A DNA stretch of 64,000 nt from the NCBI GenBank assembly GCA_019351975.1, contig JABBOG010000006.1, positions 49,701 through 113,700 of the forward strand, in the 5' to 3' direction. The notes beneath the pieces were generated by a model that worked only from the letters and a program-made list of their open reading frames with translations, had not been told where the DNA came from and searched no databases. How positions within the stretch are numbered: position 1 is the stretch's first letter; every line of letters begins with the position of its first letter. The translations under genes and the position numbers were made by a program. Of the stretch, positions 18,435 to 26,834 are shown one piece after another. The stretch comes from Acidobacteriota bacterium (GTDB taxonomy: Bacteria > Acidobacteriota > Terriglobia > Terriglobales > Acidobacteriaceae).

Positions 18435-19616
18435 TCAATATACCTCAGGGGCAACAGCGGCAACCTTGGCCTTGAAGGTATCAAAGAGAAGGAGTATGGC
18501 AGCACTATTCCTGCGCATATCGTAACGTGATGCGAAGGTCTGATGAGCTTGGTCGCGCATGGCTTCGCGCTGACCGGGGGAGAGGGCCAACCAGCGCTCA
18601 AGTAAACGGGTTGTACCCGCGACGGTATCCGGTTCAACGAGTCCGCATCCATCGGCTGCAATCTCGGAAGCAATATTTACCTGGTCGGAGATAAGGACCG
18701 GACGTCCGCAGGCAAGTGCCTCGGCAACGGCGATGCCGAAGTTCTCCTGATGCGATGGGAGAATGAAAGCGTCACAGGCAGCGAAGGCACCCCACTTTGC
18801 ATCGCCGCGAAGCATTCCAGGCCAATGGACACGGTCACTGAGGCCAGCGTTATCTATGATCGTCTGTAGCTCTCTTCGTAGATTTGTCGGATCTGGTCCC
18901 GCCATTACAAGGTGCAGGTCGGGGTGCGCGAACGCGACAGACGCGAATGCCTTTAGTAAGAGGTCGCAGCCTTTTTTAGGATCAATGCGCGCCATAAAAA
19001 GGATCGGTTGAACGCCACATTGCGGAAGCGAAGGGCAACGTTGGTAGAACGCTGGTTTGAGTGCTTCGATGTCTGGAAGCTGGGGATCGGCTCCATACGA
19101 GACGACAGCAGGGTTCCACTTCCATAGCCAGAAGCTTTTCTGCGCGAGGTTTCGTTCGAGTTCGGTCGTGAACATGACGCGATTTGCATAGCTCAAAACC
19201 CAGTACTGCATCAGCAGCCAATACACCCATTTTTTTGCGTGTTTGAGCGGATACCTCCGTTTGAAATATGGATCGAGCATGCCGTGTGTGAAGACAAGAT
19301 ATGGCTTTTTGCCACCGAAGGCAATTAGTGCGGCCATCCCTGTGAACTCCCATAGACCATGCACAATGACACCATCGAAGCGATCACGATTGGCTTTGAG
19401 CCAGGGAATCAGCTTTGGCGAATACCATGCGCTGGATTGAGTTCCCAAGGCATGGACAGTAAAAGGCAGTTCTTTGAGGAAAGGCGCATCGGGACTGTCC
19501 AAGGTAGCGACTTCAGCCTCGTACCCGGGTGGCCGGTAATGAATGATCATCCGTATCGCTTCAGTGGGGCCGCCTGCGGCTGGATTGATCGATCCGACGA
19601 TGTGAAGAATTCTCAT
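18435..19616 (-). CDS. Family 4 glycosyltransferase (GT-B fold)
   Basis: A 393-residue GT-B transferase. The N-terminal half has the acceptor-side motif GSINPAAGGPTEAIRMI, the C-terminal half the donor-side motifs FMARIDPKKGCDLLLKAF (near residue 207) and SHQENFGIAVAEALACGRPVL (near 288), containing the conserved EX7E glutamates. It should transfer a nucleotide-activated sugar to a lipid-linked polysaccharide repeat on the cytosolic membrane face. It sits 3 bases before the acyltransferase gene and 47 after the preceding GT4 gene. Donor and linkage are unknown. Confidence 0.9.
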   Translation of the reverse strand: MRILHIVGSINPAAGGPTEAIRMIIHYRPPGYEAEVATLDSPDAPFLKELPFTVHALGTQSSAWYSPKLIPWLKANRDRFDGVIVHGLWEFTGMAALIAFGGKKPYLVFTHGMLDPYFKRRYPLKHAKKWVYWLLMQYWVLSYANRVMFTTELERNLAQKSFWLWKWNPAVVSYGADPQLPDIEALKPAFYQRCPSLPQCGVQPILFMARIDPKKGCDLLLKAFASVAFAHPDLHLVMAGPDPTNLRRELQTIIDNAGLSDRVHWPGMLRGDAKWGAFAACDAFILPSHQENFGIAVAEALACGRPVLISDQVNIASEIAADGCGLVEPDTVAGTTRLLERWLALSPGQREAMRDQAHQTFASRYDMRRNSAAILLLFDTFKAKVAAVAPEVY

Positions 19617-19663
19617 CTTTGTAATCCTGTGTTGCGGTTCAAACGAAAGCGTGAAGGCTCGTA

Positions 19664-20926
19664 TCAGACCTTCAGCTTACCTGTTACGGCCGCAAGCGCG
19701 GCGCGAAGACCTTGGATGTCTTCTTTGAACGTCCAGAAGGAGATCCGTTGGCGAGCAAGCTCTCCCATCCTGCTTGCTGTTTGGGATGTGGCAAACACGC
19801 GGCGAAGTGCATTTATGAGGGCGGGTATATCTCCGACAGGAAAGATGCACCCCTCGACGCCGTCCGTTATCAGATCCACGTGGCTGCCAACATCGGAAGA
19901 CGCGATAACAGCGCATCCGCACGCCATGGCTTCGTTCACGATCAACCCCCAGGGCTCATGTCGTGACGGTAGGACAAAGACATCAGCGAGATCGAAGAAT
20001 CGAGGAAGTTGCGACTGATTTCTGAAGCCTGCAAAGCGGACACTATCGAGGTTCAATGCGGTAGTCAAGGCCTCGAGTGCTCCGCGTTGTTCGCCATCGC
20101 CGACGAAGATGAGATAGGGCGGGTTGTCCCGAAGGTGGCTTGATAGGAGGTCGTGGTATGCGTGCAGGAGATGATGTGCATGTTTGCGCTCCTGCAGCTT
20201 TGAGGCAAACAGGATGACGGGACGTCCTACATCAAGGTTTAGTTCTGCTCGCAGTTGATCTCGACCAAGATGTGCCGCTGCGGCCGATTGAGCGAAGTGT
20301 GTGTTGTCGACAGCGTAGGGCATGAGGAATTGCGGGACTTTGTGTCCAAAATAGTGCGTCCAGTACGCGGAGTTTGTTGTACCTATGGGAAGCACAGCGG
20401 CGATTCCGTTCCCGAGGATGCGGAAGAAGAGTGATTTGGCAGCCAGTTTTAGATCGCTGCGCTCGCGATCGGCTAGCCATGATTCAGCGCGTAACAAAAC
20501 CGGGATTCCGAGGGCGTTGGCATAAAGAATTGCCTGAAGCGAGTTCAGGCTCGCGTATCCGTGGACCCAAATCGCATCGAAGGCAGGGGTGCCATCGGCA
20601 CGCTGAAGCCGGCGATAGAGACCTCGGCTGATTGGGGCGAATGGAGATACGGCGCCGGTGTCGCGAATGGGGCGCAAAAACTCTGAGCGATAGCCTTCCA
20701 AGAGAGGAGTGTCCCACGCGACTTCTACGCCGAAGCCGTGGTCTTTGTATCCGCGTACAGAGAAGTCGGAACCAAACAGTACGGTCAGTTCGATGTCTTG
20801 TTCAGCTGCGATACGACGCAATAACGGTGCTTGGTATTGAATCGGATGACTTACCAGATAGGCGAGCCGAAGCGGCGGCTTGCCTGATCTGTTCTCTGGC
20901 AACTTGGTATGCGTAGATGCGTTCAT
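19664..20926 (-). CDS. Family 4 glycosyltransferase (GT-B fold)
   Basis: A 420-residue GT-B transferase. The start region LRLAYLVSHPIQYQAPLLRRI is a recurrent N-terminal motif in polysaccharide-locus GT4 enzymes. The donor site is visible as FASKLQERKHAHHLLHAYH and SRHEPWGLIVNEAMACGCAVI (near residue 320). GGAG stands 9 bases before the ATG at 20926; an in-frame GTG at 20944 would directly abut the preceding export gene and has no better site. Part of the same minus-strand transcription unit as the export and kinase genes. The sugar transferred cannot be predicted. Confidence 0.9.
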   Translation of the reverse strand: MNASTHTKLPENRSGKPPLRLAYLVSHPIQYQAPLLRRIAAEQDIELTVLFGSDFSVRGYKDHGFGVEVAWDTPLLEGYRSEFLRPIRDTGAVSPFAPISRGLYRRLQRADGTPAFDAIWVHGYASLNSLQAILYANALGIPVLLRAESWLADRERSDLKLAAKSLFFRILGNGIAAVLPIGTTNSAYWTHYFGHKVPQFLMPYAVDNTHFAQSAAAAHLGRDQLRAELNLDVGRPVILFASKLQERKHAHHLLHAYHDLLSSHLRDNPPYLIFVGDGEQRGALEALTTALNLDSVRFAGFRNQSQLPRFFDLADVFVLPSRHEPWGLIVNEAMACGCAVIASSDVGSHVDLITDGVEGCIFPVGDIPALINALRRVFATSQTASRMGELARQRISFWTFKEDIQGLRAALAAVTGKLKV

Positions 20927-20944
20927 TCTGGGAGCTCCACACAA

Positions 20945-21961
20945 TTACAAGTATGCAAATGTAATTGCTAGATCAGCGATGCCCAGGATGGTACCTAGTC
21001 CACCGGATGTGAAGAGCTGCTTGAACTGCGATGCCGGGAAATAGACGATATCGTTCGGCTGGAGAATCGGGTCAGGCACCTTCCCGTTCAAGACCTTTCG
21101 GATGTTATAGACGGCGACGGTGCGGCGGTCGCCTACGGTGCGAATGATGCGGAGGTCGCCAGAGACACCCTCCCATTTTATGCCTCCACTGAGCGCCGTA
21201 GCCTCGGTGAGGGTAAGTGGTGTATAGGCGTTCAGGGGGATCGTTCCAGCGGACCCGCCAAAGGCACCGAAGATGTAGACGATGCCGATGCGGGAGACAA
21301 CGATCGTATCTCCCGGGAAGATTGGGATGTCGTCCAGCGAACTGCGCATTGGATCCGTGCCTAAATCGACGACAATAGGCTGAGTGACGCCTGGCCTATT
21401 GATCGTAAGGACATGGCTAGCTGTGGGAGGTAGCCCACCAGCAAGAGACAGAACATCCAGAAGGCGTTTCGAACCGATCACAGGGATGACCCCGTGAGCT
21501 TCTCCAACGATGGTAACTACAGCGTTAGGGCCTTCAGTGATCTGTAACGTCACTTGAGGATTCCGGTACATACCATCTGCGCTCAGCGTTTCGGCGATGA
21601 GTTCCTCTGCCTTTGTTATGGTAAGGCCTTCCAGATGGACGATACCTATCAAAGGAAGCAGGACCGTTCCGTCATTATTGATTCGAACAGTGGTTGAGTA
21701 TTCACCGTCGGAGAACACGCGAATGGAAAGCATATCGCCGACAGTGAGCATGATGTCGCGCTCCCCTGGATAGAGGATGGCGGGGTCTGTTGTGGGAATG
21801 AGGGCCTGATTATATGAGGCGATACTGGCTGTCGCAGGACCGCTGAATTGCGCTTGTGCTGGCGCAAATGAGAGAAAGAACAGTGCAAGACAGAAGTACA
21901 GAGGAGTGCGCGAACGATTCGCGATCAGAGTGATGAAGTGCTTGCGAAGATTACGCATCAT
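20945..21961 (-). CDS. Polysaccharide export outer-membrane protein (Wza-like, SLBB domain)
   Basis: A 338-residue exported protein with a signal peptide (cleavage after APAQA). A Poly_export domain (about residues 65-150; TVGDMLSIRVFSDGEYSTTVRINNDG.. core with DGTVLLPLIG) is followed by SLBB-like beta-grasp repeats (VTIVGEAHGVIPV; VYIFGAFGGSAGTIPL) and a hydrophobic C-terminus. Such proteins form the outer-membrane channel through which the chain leaves. There is no lipobox cysteine at the signal end, unlike E. coli Wza. Its start overlaps the end of the tyrosine kinase gene by four bases, the classical Wza/Wzc pairing in reverse order. Confidence 0.9.
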   Translation of the reverse strand: MMRNLRKHFITLIANRSRTPLYFCLALFFLSFAPAQAQFSGPATASIASYNQALIPTTDPAILYPGERDIMLTVGDMLSIRVFSDGEYSTTVRINNDGTVLLPLIGIVHLEGLTITKAEELIAETLSADGMYRNPQVTLQITEGPNAVVTIVGEAHGVIPVIGSKRLLDVLSLAGGLPPTASHVLTINRPGVTQPIVVDLGTDPMRSSLDDIPIFPGDTIVVSRIGIVYIFGAFGGSAGTIPLNAYTPLTLTEATALSGGIKWEGVSGDLRIIRTVGDRRTVAVYNIRKVLNGKVPDPILQPNDIVYFPASQFKQLFTSGGLGTILGIADLAITFAYL

Positions 21962-24219
21962 GCGGTCCCTCCTTTACCCGAATCCTGCGAGTTATTGTCC
22001 TTTGTGTTTCGTTCTTTGGATGTCGCTTTCGAATCCCAGCCTGCACTGTCTACGCCTGCTGCGGCATAGCCTGTGTAGCCGTAGTAACCGTAATATGCGT
22101 AGTATTCGGGGCTGTTAAGGTCAACAGCGTTGAGTACGATACCAGTAACCGGAGCTCCGGAACGCAGTAGAAGATCTCTCGCGCGACGCATGGCGTGCTT
22201 GCTTGACTTTCCGTGACGGACAATCATGACGACAGCGTCTGCGTCACGCGCGAGTACGACGCTATCGGTTACGGACAGAAGCGGTGGAGAGTCCATGACG
22301 ATGTGCGTATACATACCCTTGCAGCGCTCAAGAAGGTGGCGCATTGTGTCAGAGCCAAGCATTTCTGTGGGGAAAGGAGGCACGGGTCCACTCACCAAAA
22401 CATCTAGCTGCGGAATCTCCGGGACTGTTTGTATCGCATCTTCCAAAGAAACGCTTCCGGTGAGTACTGAGGTAAGTCCCACTTTACCGTTCAGCCCAAA
22501 GCGGTGGTGCACGGTGGGTCGACGAAGATCTGCGTCGATGATCAAAACCCGCACGTTGCGCTGAGCGAGAACGCAGGCTAAGTTGATGGAAACCGTTGTC
22601 TTTCCTTCAGAGGGCGTAGCGCTAGTAAGAAGAATCACCTTTGGCTCGCCACCTGCAACGGACAGAAGCAGTGACGTTCGTAATGCACGAAAGGCCTCTG
22701 AGAACTGCGACTTTGGAGTAGAAAGCGTCCCAAGGTTACGCATCGCCGTGCTTAAGGTTGAGTCGTCGGATGTATTGCGGCGAGACCGTGGGATCAAGGC
22801 CATTGACGGCAGGCCAGAGACGCTCTCAATTTCGGCAACACTGCGCAAGCCTGTATCGAGACTTTCGAGGATAAATGCGAGAATCACGCCGAGTATGAGC
22901 ATTACGAAGCTGTTCACGACGAAGATATTCATGCGCGGCTTAAGGCTAGGGCCGAGAGGCGGATAAGCTGTGTCAATCGGTTCGATCTCGGTTGATTCAA
23001 GACCTGCTTCAACACCGGCTGTACGGAGACGTTGCTTCAATCCGTCGTAGAGCGTGCGGTTTGACTCAAACTCGCGCTCGCGCAGGGTGTACTGCAGTAG
23101 GTCGTCACGAAGTTTGTAGGCGGCGGTCTTTTCGTCATCTAGTGCCGCATTGGTTTGGGTCTCTTGAGCTTTCGCTGCAATGTACGCTTGCTTGGTTTCG
23201 CTCAAGATTCTGGTTTCTTCTTCAGCGATTTCTTTGTTCAACTCCGCAATCTGGTTTCTGACTCCCTCTTCCTTGGGATTGTTAGGTCCGTAGATCGCAT
23301 TTAGCTGGGCAAGGTTGGTTTGGGCCAAGTATAGTTGCGCTCGCAGGCCGGAGACGTTGCTGGGAGCATATGCGTTGCCTGCCTGGTCAAGGATGCTTGG
23401 ATCCATGCTTGCCAAGACTTGATAGCGCGTCTGGGCAGCGATACGCGCAATCTCTGCAGAACCCGCGGCCGTACTCAACTCGTTCAGCATGGATGTGATC
23501 TGGTTATCGCGAGGATCGAAACCAAGCACGCCTAAGCGTTTTTGCAGCTCAAGCATCTGTTCCTGCGAAGTTTCTACCTGCTGCTTGAGATCGTCTAGCT
23601 GCGTGGAGAAAAAATCTGCTACGCGCTTTGTTGCGTCTGCCCGCGACTGGAAGCTATGCGTAATGTAGTCATGCACCAATTGATTAACAATGTCTGCGGA
23701 AAGCTGTGCATTGCCTGTGGTGCAGCTAATTACGACTAAGTCTGTCTTTGGGATAACCGATACGGAGATATCCGCCTGAAGCGAGCCAACGACGGAGTTG
23801 CGAATCGCTGGATCATCGACGTTTCTATAATGTGTTGACGGCCCCATGAAGGCTGGATCATTGGCCAGATTACGGTCTCTTGCTACAGACAGTAGCAGGG
23901 AACTACTCTTGAGAATAGCCACTTCAGTAGGAAGTCGCGCATCCCCGGCACTGGAAACACCACCGATACGGTATTCGTTGGACGACCCGCTTCGAATCTC
24001 AATGGTTCCGGATGCGACGTACAGCCTGGGTTGCGTTGCCCCTTGATAGAAGCCGTAAATACCGCCCAGGAGAGCCATTCCAATAATGAGTTTTTTGCGC
24101 GAGCGTATCGTAACCCAAGCTTCAGACAGCGTGGCGTCTGCAGCGTTCTGGGGGCCTCCGACTGGTACGGCAGGTATATCAGCTTCAGCCGGCTGATTCT
24201 CAAATGGAACGGGACTCAT
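21958..24219 (-). CDS. Chain-length determinant and tyrosine autokinase (Wzc/GumC-like)
   Basis: A 753-residue inner-membrane protein fusing a Wzz-type co-polymerase to a BY-kinase. A membrane helix (about residues 43-62) precedes the periplasmic Wzz domain with long coiled coils (about 170-400), a second helix near 435, then the cytosolic kinase with Walker A TPSEGKTTVS (near 535), Walker A-prime LIIDADLRRP and Walker B HIVMDSPPLL. The C-terminus carries a tyrosine cluster (YYAYYGYYGYTGY, near 705-720) that is the expected autophosphorylation site and target of the CpsB-like phosphatase. It appears to be the first gene of the minus-strand export unit, divergent from ugd across 147 bases. Confidence 0.93.
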   Translation of the reverse strand: MSPVPFENQPAEADIPAVPVGGPQNAADATLSEAWVTIRSRKKLIIGMALLGGIYGFYQGATQPRLYVASGTIEIRSGSSNEYRIGGVSSAGDARLPTEVAILKSSSLLLSVARDRNLANDPAFMGPSTHYRNVDDPAIRNSVVGSLQADISVSVIPKTDLVVISCTTGNAQLSADIVNQLVHDYITHSFQSRADATKRVADFFSTQLDDLKQQVETSQEQMLELQKRLGVLGFDPRDNQITSMLNELSTAAGSAEIARIAAQTRYQVLASMDPSILDQAGNAYAPSNVSGLRAQLYLAQTNLAQLNAIYGPNNPKEEGVRNQIAELNKEIAEEETRILSETKQAYIAAKAQETQTNAALDDEKTAAYKLRDDLLQYTLREREFESNRTLYDGLKQRLRTAGVEAGLESTEIEPIDTAYPPLGPSLKPRMNIFVVNSFVMLILGVILAFILESLDTGLRSVAEIESVSGLPSMALIPRSRRNTSDDSTLSTAMRNLGTLSTPKSQFSEAFRALRTSLLLSVAGGEPKVILLTSATPSEGKTTVSINLACVLAQRNVRVLIIDADLRRPTVHHRFGLNGKVGLTSVLTGSVSLEDAIQTVPEIPQLDVLVSGPVPPFPTEMLGSDTMRHLLERCKGMYTHIVMDSPPLLSVTDSVVLARDADAVVMIVRHGKSSKHAMRRARDLLLRSGAPVTGIVLNAVDLNSPEYYAYYGYYGYTGYAAAGVDSAGWDSKATSKERNTKDNNSQDSGKGGTA

Positions 24220-24366
24220 TACCGTCTAGTCTACGCGAACATGGGCCGTCAGCAAACAAAGCTCCTCATCCTCGTGTCGGACAGTTCATGAGATTCGTTC
24301 GAAGGGCATTGAAGCCTCTGCGATAATTGACTGATAGCAGGATGAATTATTATTACAGGTGAACTG

Positions 24367-25803
24367 TTGGCAAAGAAGGAACCTATACAAATAGCGGTGG
24401 TTGGCTCGGGATATGTTGGGCTCGTTGCCGCATTATGCTTTGCGGAGATGGGCCATTCAGTTATCTGCGTCGATAATGATGAGCGTAAGGTTGCTGCGTT
24501 ACAGGGCGGAGACACTCTTATCCACGAGAATCATCTGCCCGAGTTGATGGAGCGATATCGCAATACGAAAGTTCGCTTTACGACTGATCTTGCAGAAGCC
24601 ACACGGGAGAGCAGCGCAATTTTTGTGGCTGTCGGGACACCGCAATCAGAGAGCGGTGACGCGGATCTTTCCTATGTCGAAGCAGTGGCTGGCGAAATAG
24701 CACGATCTATTAATGGCTATAAGGTCATTATTGAGAAGAGCACCGTTCCGGTGTACACCAATGAATGGATTCGTCGTGTCATCGAACGCAATGGCGTGAA
24801 GCAGGATGCGTTCGATGTTGTTTCCAACCCTGAGTTTTTGCGGGAAGGGACCGCAGTCGAAGATTTTTTACACCCAGACCGGATTGTTGTGGGTGCAGAT
24901 AGTACGCGTGCGTTCGAGTTACTAAGCAGTATTTACCTGCCGTTGACAGAGGGTACGTATTACAGTGCTGCACATGCGATACCGGGATGCTGCTCGGAGA
25001 CGAAACTGCCGCCTCTGCTCTTAACCTCGACGAAGAGCGCCGAGATTATCAAGCATGCGTCAAACGCTTTTCTCGCACTAAAAATCTCTTTCATCAACGC
25101 CGTTTCAAATCTGTGCGAGGCGGCAGATGCAAATGTAGAGCAGGTGGCGTCAGGTATCGGTTTGGATTCTCGGATAGGGCCCAAATTTTTGAAACCCGGC
25201 ATTGGCTATGGCGGTTCATGCTTTCCGAAGGACGTGGCGTCCTTTAGGTCGGTTGCAGCGCAGATGGGCGTCGATTTCACCCTTTTGCATGAGGTGGAAA
25301 AGATCAACATAAATCAAAAGAGGCGGTTTCTCAGCAAAGTGCGGTCGGCACTTTGGACGCTGCGAGGCAAGCGGCTTGCGGTTCTTGGGCTGGCATTCAA
25401 GGGGGATACTGACGACATTCGTGAATCACCGGCGATCGATCTCGTTGAAATGTTGCTGACAGAGGGATGCATCATCGCAGCGTATGATCCAGCCGCGATG
25501 GAGCGCTCGGCTTTGGAGCTACCTGCTTCAGCGAATTTGCGCTATGCCGATAGTGTTGAAGATGCGGCGAGAGATGCGGATGCGTTACTGATTCTTACAG
25601 ATTGGACAGAATTCGGGAAGCTTGACCTGATACAACTCAATGGGATCATGCGATATCCCATTATTGTCGATGGACGTAATATGTATGACACACAGGAGAT
25701 GTTGGATAGTGGGTTTACTTATTTGAGCATCGGCCGACCTACAGTCACTCCACTACGTGAAGCACTCAAGCCTACGCTTTCTGCGCTGGGTACCGTTTTG
25801 TAA
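24367..25803 (+). CDS. ugd: UDP-glucose 6-dehydrogenase
   Basis: A 478-residue nucleotide-sugar dehydrogenase that oxidises UDP-glucose to UDP-glucuronate with two NAD+. The Rossmann motif is [20 protein letters not shown]; the catalytic cysteine is in [10 protein letters not shown] (about residue 283); [16 protein letters not shown] marks the UDP-binding domain. It is some 30 residues longer than common family members, with an insert around residues 200-215. The start is TTG, supported by AGGTGA just upstream and by the absence of a better ATG. UDP-glucuronate decarboxylase follows 23 bases later, so the pair should supply UDP-glucuronate and UDP-xylose for the polysaccharide. GDP-mannose dehydrogenase is the less likely alternative. 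Confidence 0.9.
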   Translation: MAKKEPIQIAVVGSGYVGLVAALCFAEMGHSVICVDNDERKVAALQGGDTLIHENHLPELMERYRNTKVRFTTDLAEATRESSAIFVAVGTPQSESGDADLSYVEAVAGEIARSINGYKVIIEKSTVPVYTNEWIRRVIERNGVKQDAFDVVSNPEFLREGTAVEDFLHPDRIVVGADSTRAFELLSSIYLPLTEGTYYSAAHAIPGCCSETKLPPLLLTSTKSAEIIKHASNAFLALKISFINAVSNLCEAADANVEQVASGIGLDSRIGPKFLKPGIGYGGSCFPKDVASFRSVAAQMGVDFTLLHEVEKININQKRRFLSKVRSALWTLRGKRLAVLGLAFKGDTDDIRESPAIDLVEMLLTEGCIIAAYDPAAMERSALELPASANLRYADSVEDAARDADALLILTDWTEFGKLDLIQLNGIMRYPIIVDGRNMYDTQEMLDSGFTYLSIGRPTVTPLREALKPTLSALGTVL

Positions 25804-25826
25804 ACGCTTTGAAAGGCGGAGGATAC

Positions 25827-26783
25827 ATGAGAGCAGGATTAGTCCTGGTAACCGGAGCCGCAGGGTTTCTCGGTTCACATTTGTGCGATGCGCTCTTGGC
25901 CGAGGGAAATCACGTGCTTGGAGTGGATAATCTTTCCACTGGAAATATTGAGAATTTGGCTCATCTCAAGCATGAATCCCGGTTCATGTTTGAGCAGAGA
26001 GACATCACTTGTCCTTTCGACCCTGGTTCGGTCAGCTACGTTTTCAACTTCGCTTCTCCAGCAAGCCCGGCAGATTATATGCGGTTGGGCATTGAGACGA
26101 TGCTAGTAGGATCTGCGGGTACGATACATACTCTAGAGATTGCCAAAAAGTACAAAGCCGGGTATCTGCACGCGTCAACGTCTGAGTGCTATGGAGATCC
26201 GCTCGTTCATCCGCAAGTAGAGTCGTATTGGGGGAACGTAAATCCGATTGGACCACGCTCGGTGTACGACGAAGCGAAGCGATTCTCCGAAGCCGCCGTT
26301 GCTGCATATCATCGTTACCATAATGTGAATACCCATCTGGTCCGGATCTTCAATACGTATGGGCCACGTTTGCAGCCCAATGACGGACGTGTCATTTCGA
26401 ATCTCATGATGCAGGCGCTACGGTCTGAGCCTTTGACAATATACGGTGATGGCCAGCAGACGCGTAGCTTTTGCTACTGTTCGGATCTCATCGAGGGAAT
26501 TCTGCTGCTATCCAAGAGTGCTGAACATGATCCAGTGAATATTGGAAATCCTGAAGAGTGGACCATTCTCGAGTGCGCTGAGGCTGTGCGGGCTCTGGTT
26601 CGGTCCAGCAGCGAAATTGCATTCAAGCCGTTGCCTCAGGACGACCCCACGCGTAGAAAACCCGATATCACGCGAGCCATGCAGCTGTTGGGATGGGTGC
26701 CCAAAGTAAAGCTTCGTGAAGGACTGGAACGTTCGCTCCCATATTTCGCACAGTGCATCCAGCACGAAAGAACCCGCGTATAG
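25827..26783 (+). CDS. uxs: UDP-glucuronate decarboxylase (UDP-xylose synthase)
   Basis: A 318-residue extended SDR. The NAD-binding motif is [17 protein letters not shown]; the catalytic YxxxK is in SVYDEAKR (Tyr about residue 143). The segments [20 protein letters not shown] and NVNPIGPRS are those of UDP-glucuronate decarboxylase rather than dTDP-glucose dehydratase, with the final [13 protein letters not shown] also matching. It decarboxylates UDP-glucuronate, made by the preceding Ugd, to UDP-xylose in the cytosol. GGCGGAGG lies before the ATG at 25827, so this start is preferred over a TTG 18 bases upstream. An intrinsic terminator overlaps the last codons. Confidence 0.92.
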   Translation: MRAGLVLVTGAAGFLGSHLCDALLAEGNHVLGVDNLSTGNIENLAHLKHESRFMFEQRDITCPFDPGSVSYVFNFASPASPADYMRLGIETMLVGSAGTIHTLEIAKKYKAGYLHASTSECYGDPLVHPQVESYWGNVNPIGPRSVYDEAKRFSEAAVAAYHRYHNVNTHLVRIFNTYGPRLQPNDGRVISNLMMQALRSEPLTIYGDGQQTRSFCYCSDLIEGILLLSKSAEHDPVNIGNPEEWTILECAEAVRALVRSSSEIAFKPLPQDDPTRRKPDITRAMQLLGWVPKVKLREGLERSLPYFAQCIQHERTRV

Positions 26784-26793
26784 CGGGCTTTTT
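26773..26793 (+). terminator. Intrinsic terminator overlapping the end of uxs
   Basis: CCCGC (26773-26777) pairs with GCGGG (26783-26787) around a GTATA loop and is followed by CTTTTT. The stop codon of uxs (26781-26783) lies inside the hairpin. It separates uxs from the convergent Wzi-like gene. Confidence 0.75.
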
Positions 26794-26834
26794 CGGGGTG
26801 AATTATTTCAAAGCTTGGAAGGAAAGGTGATCTC

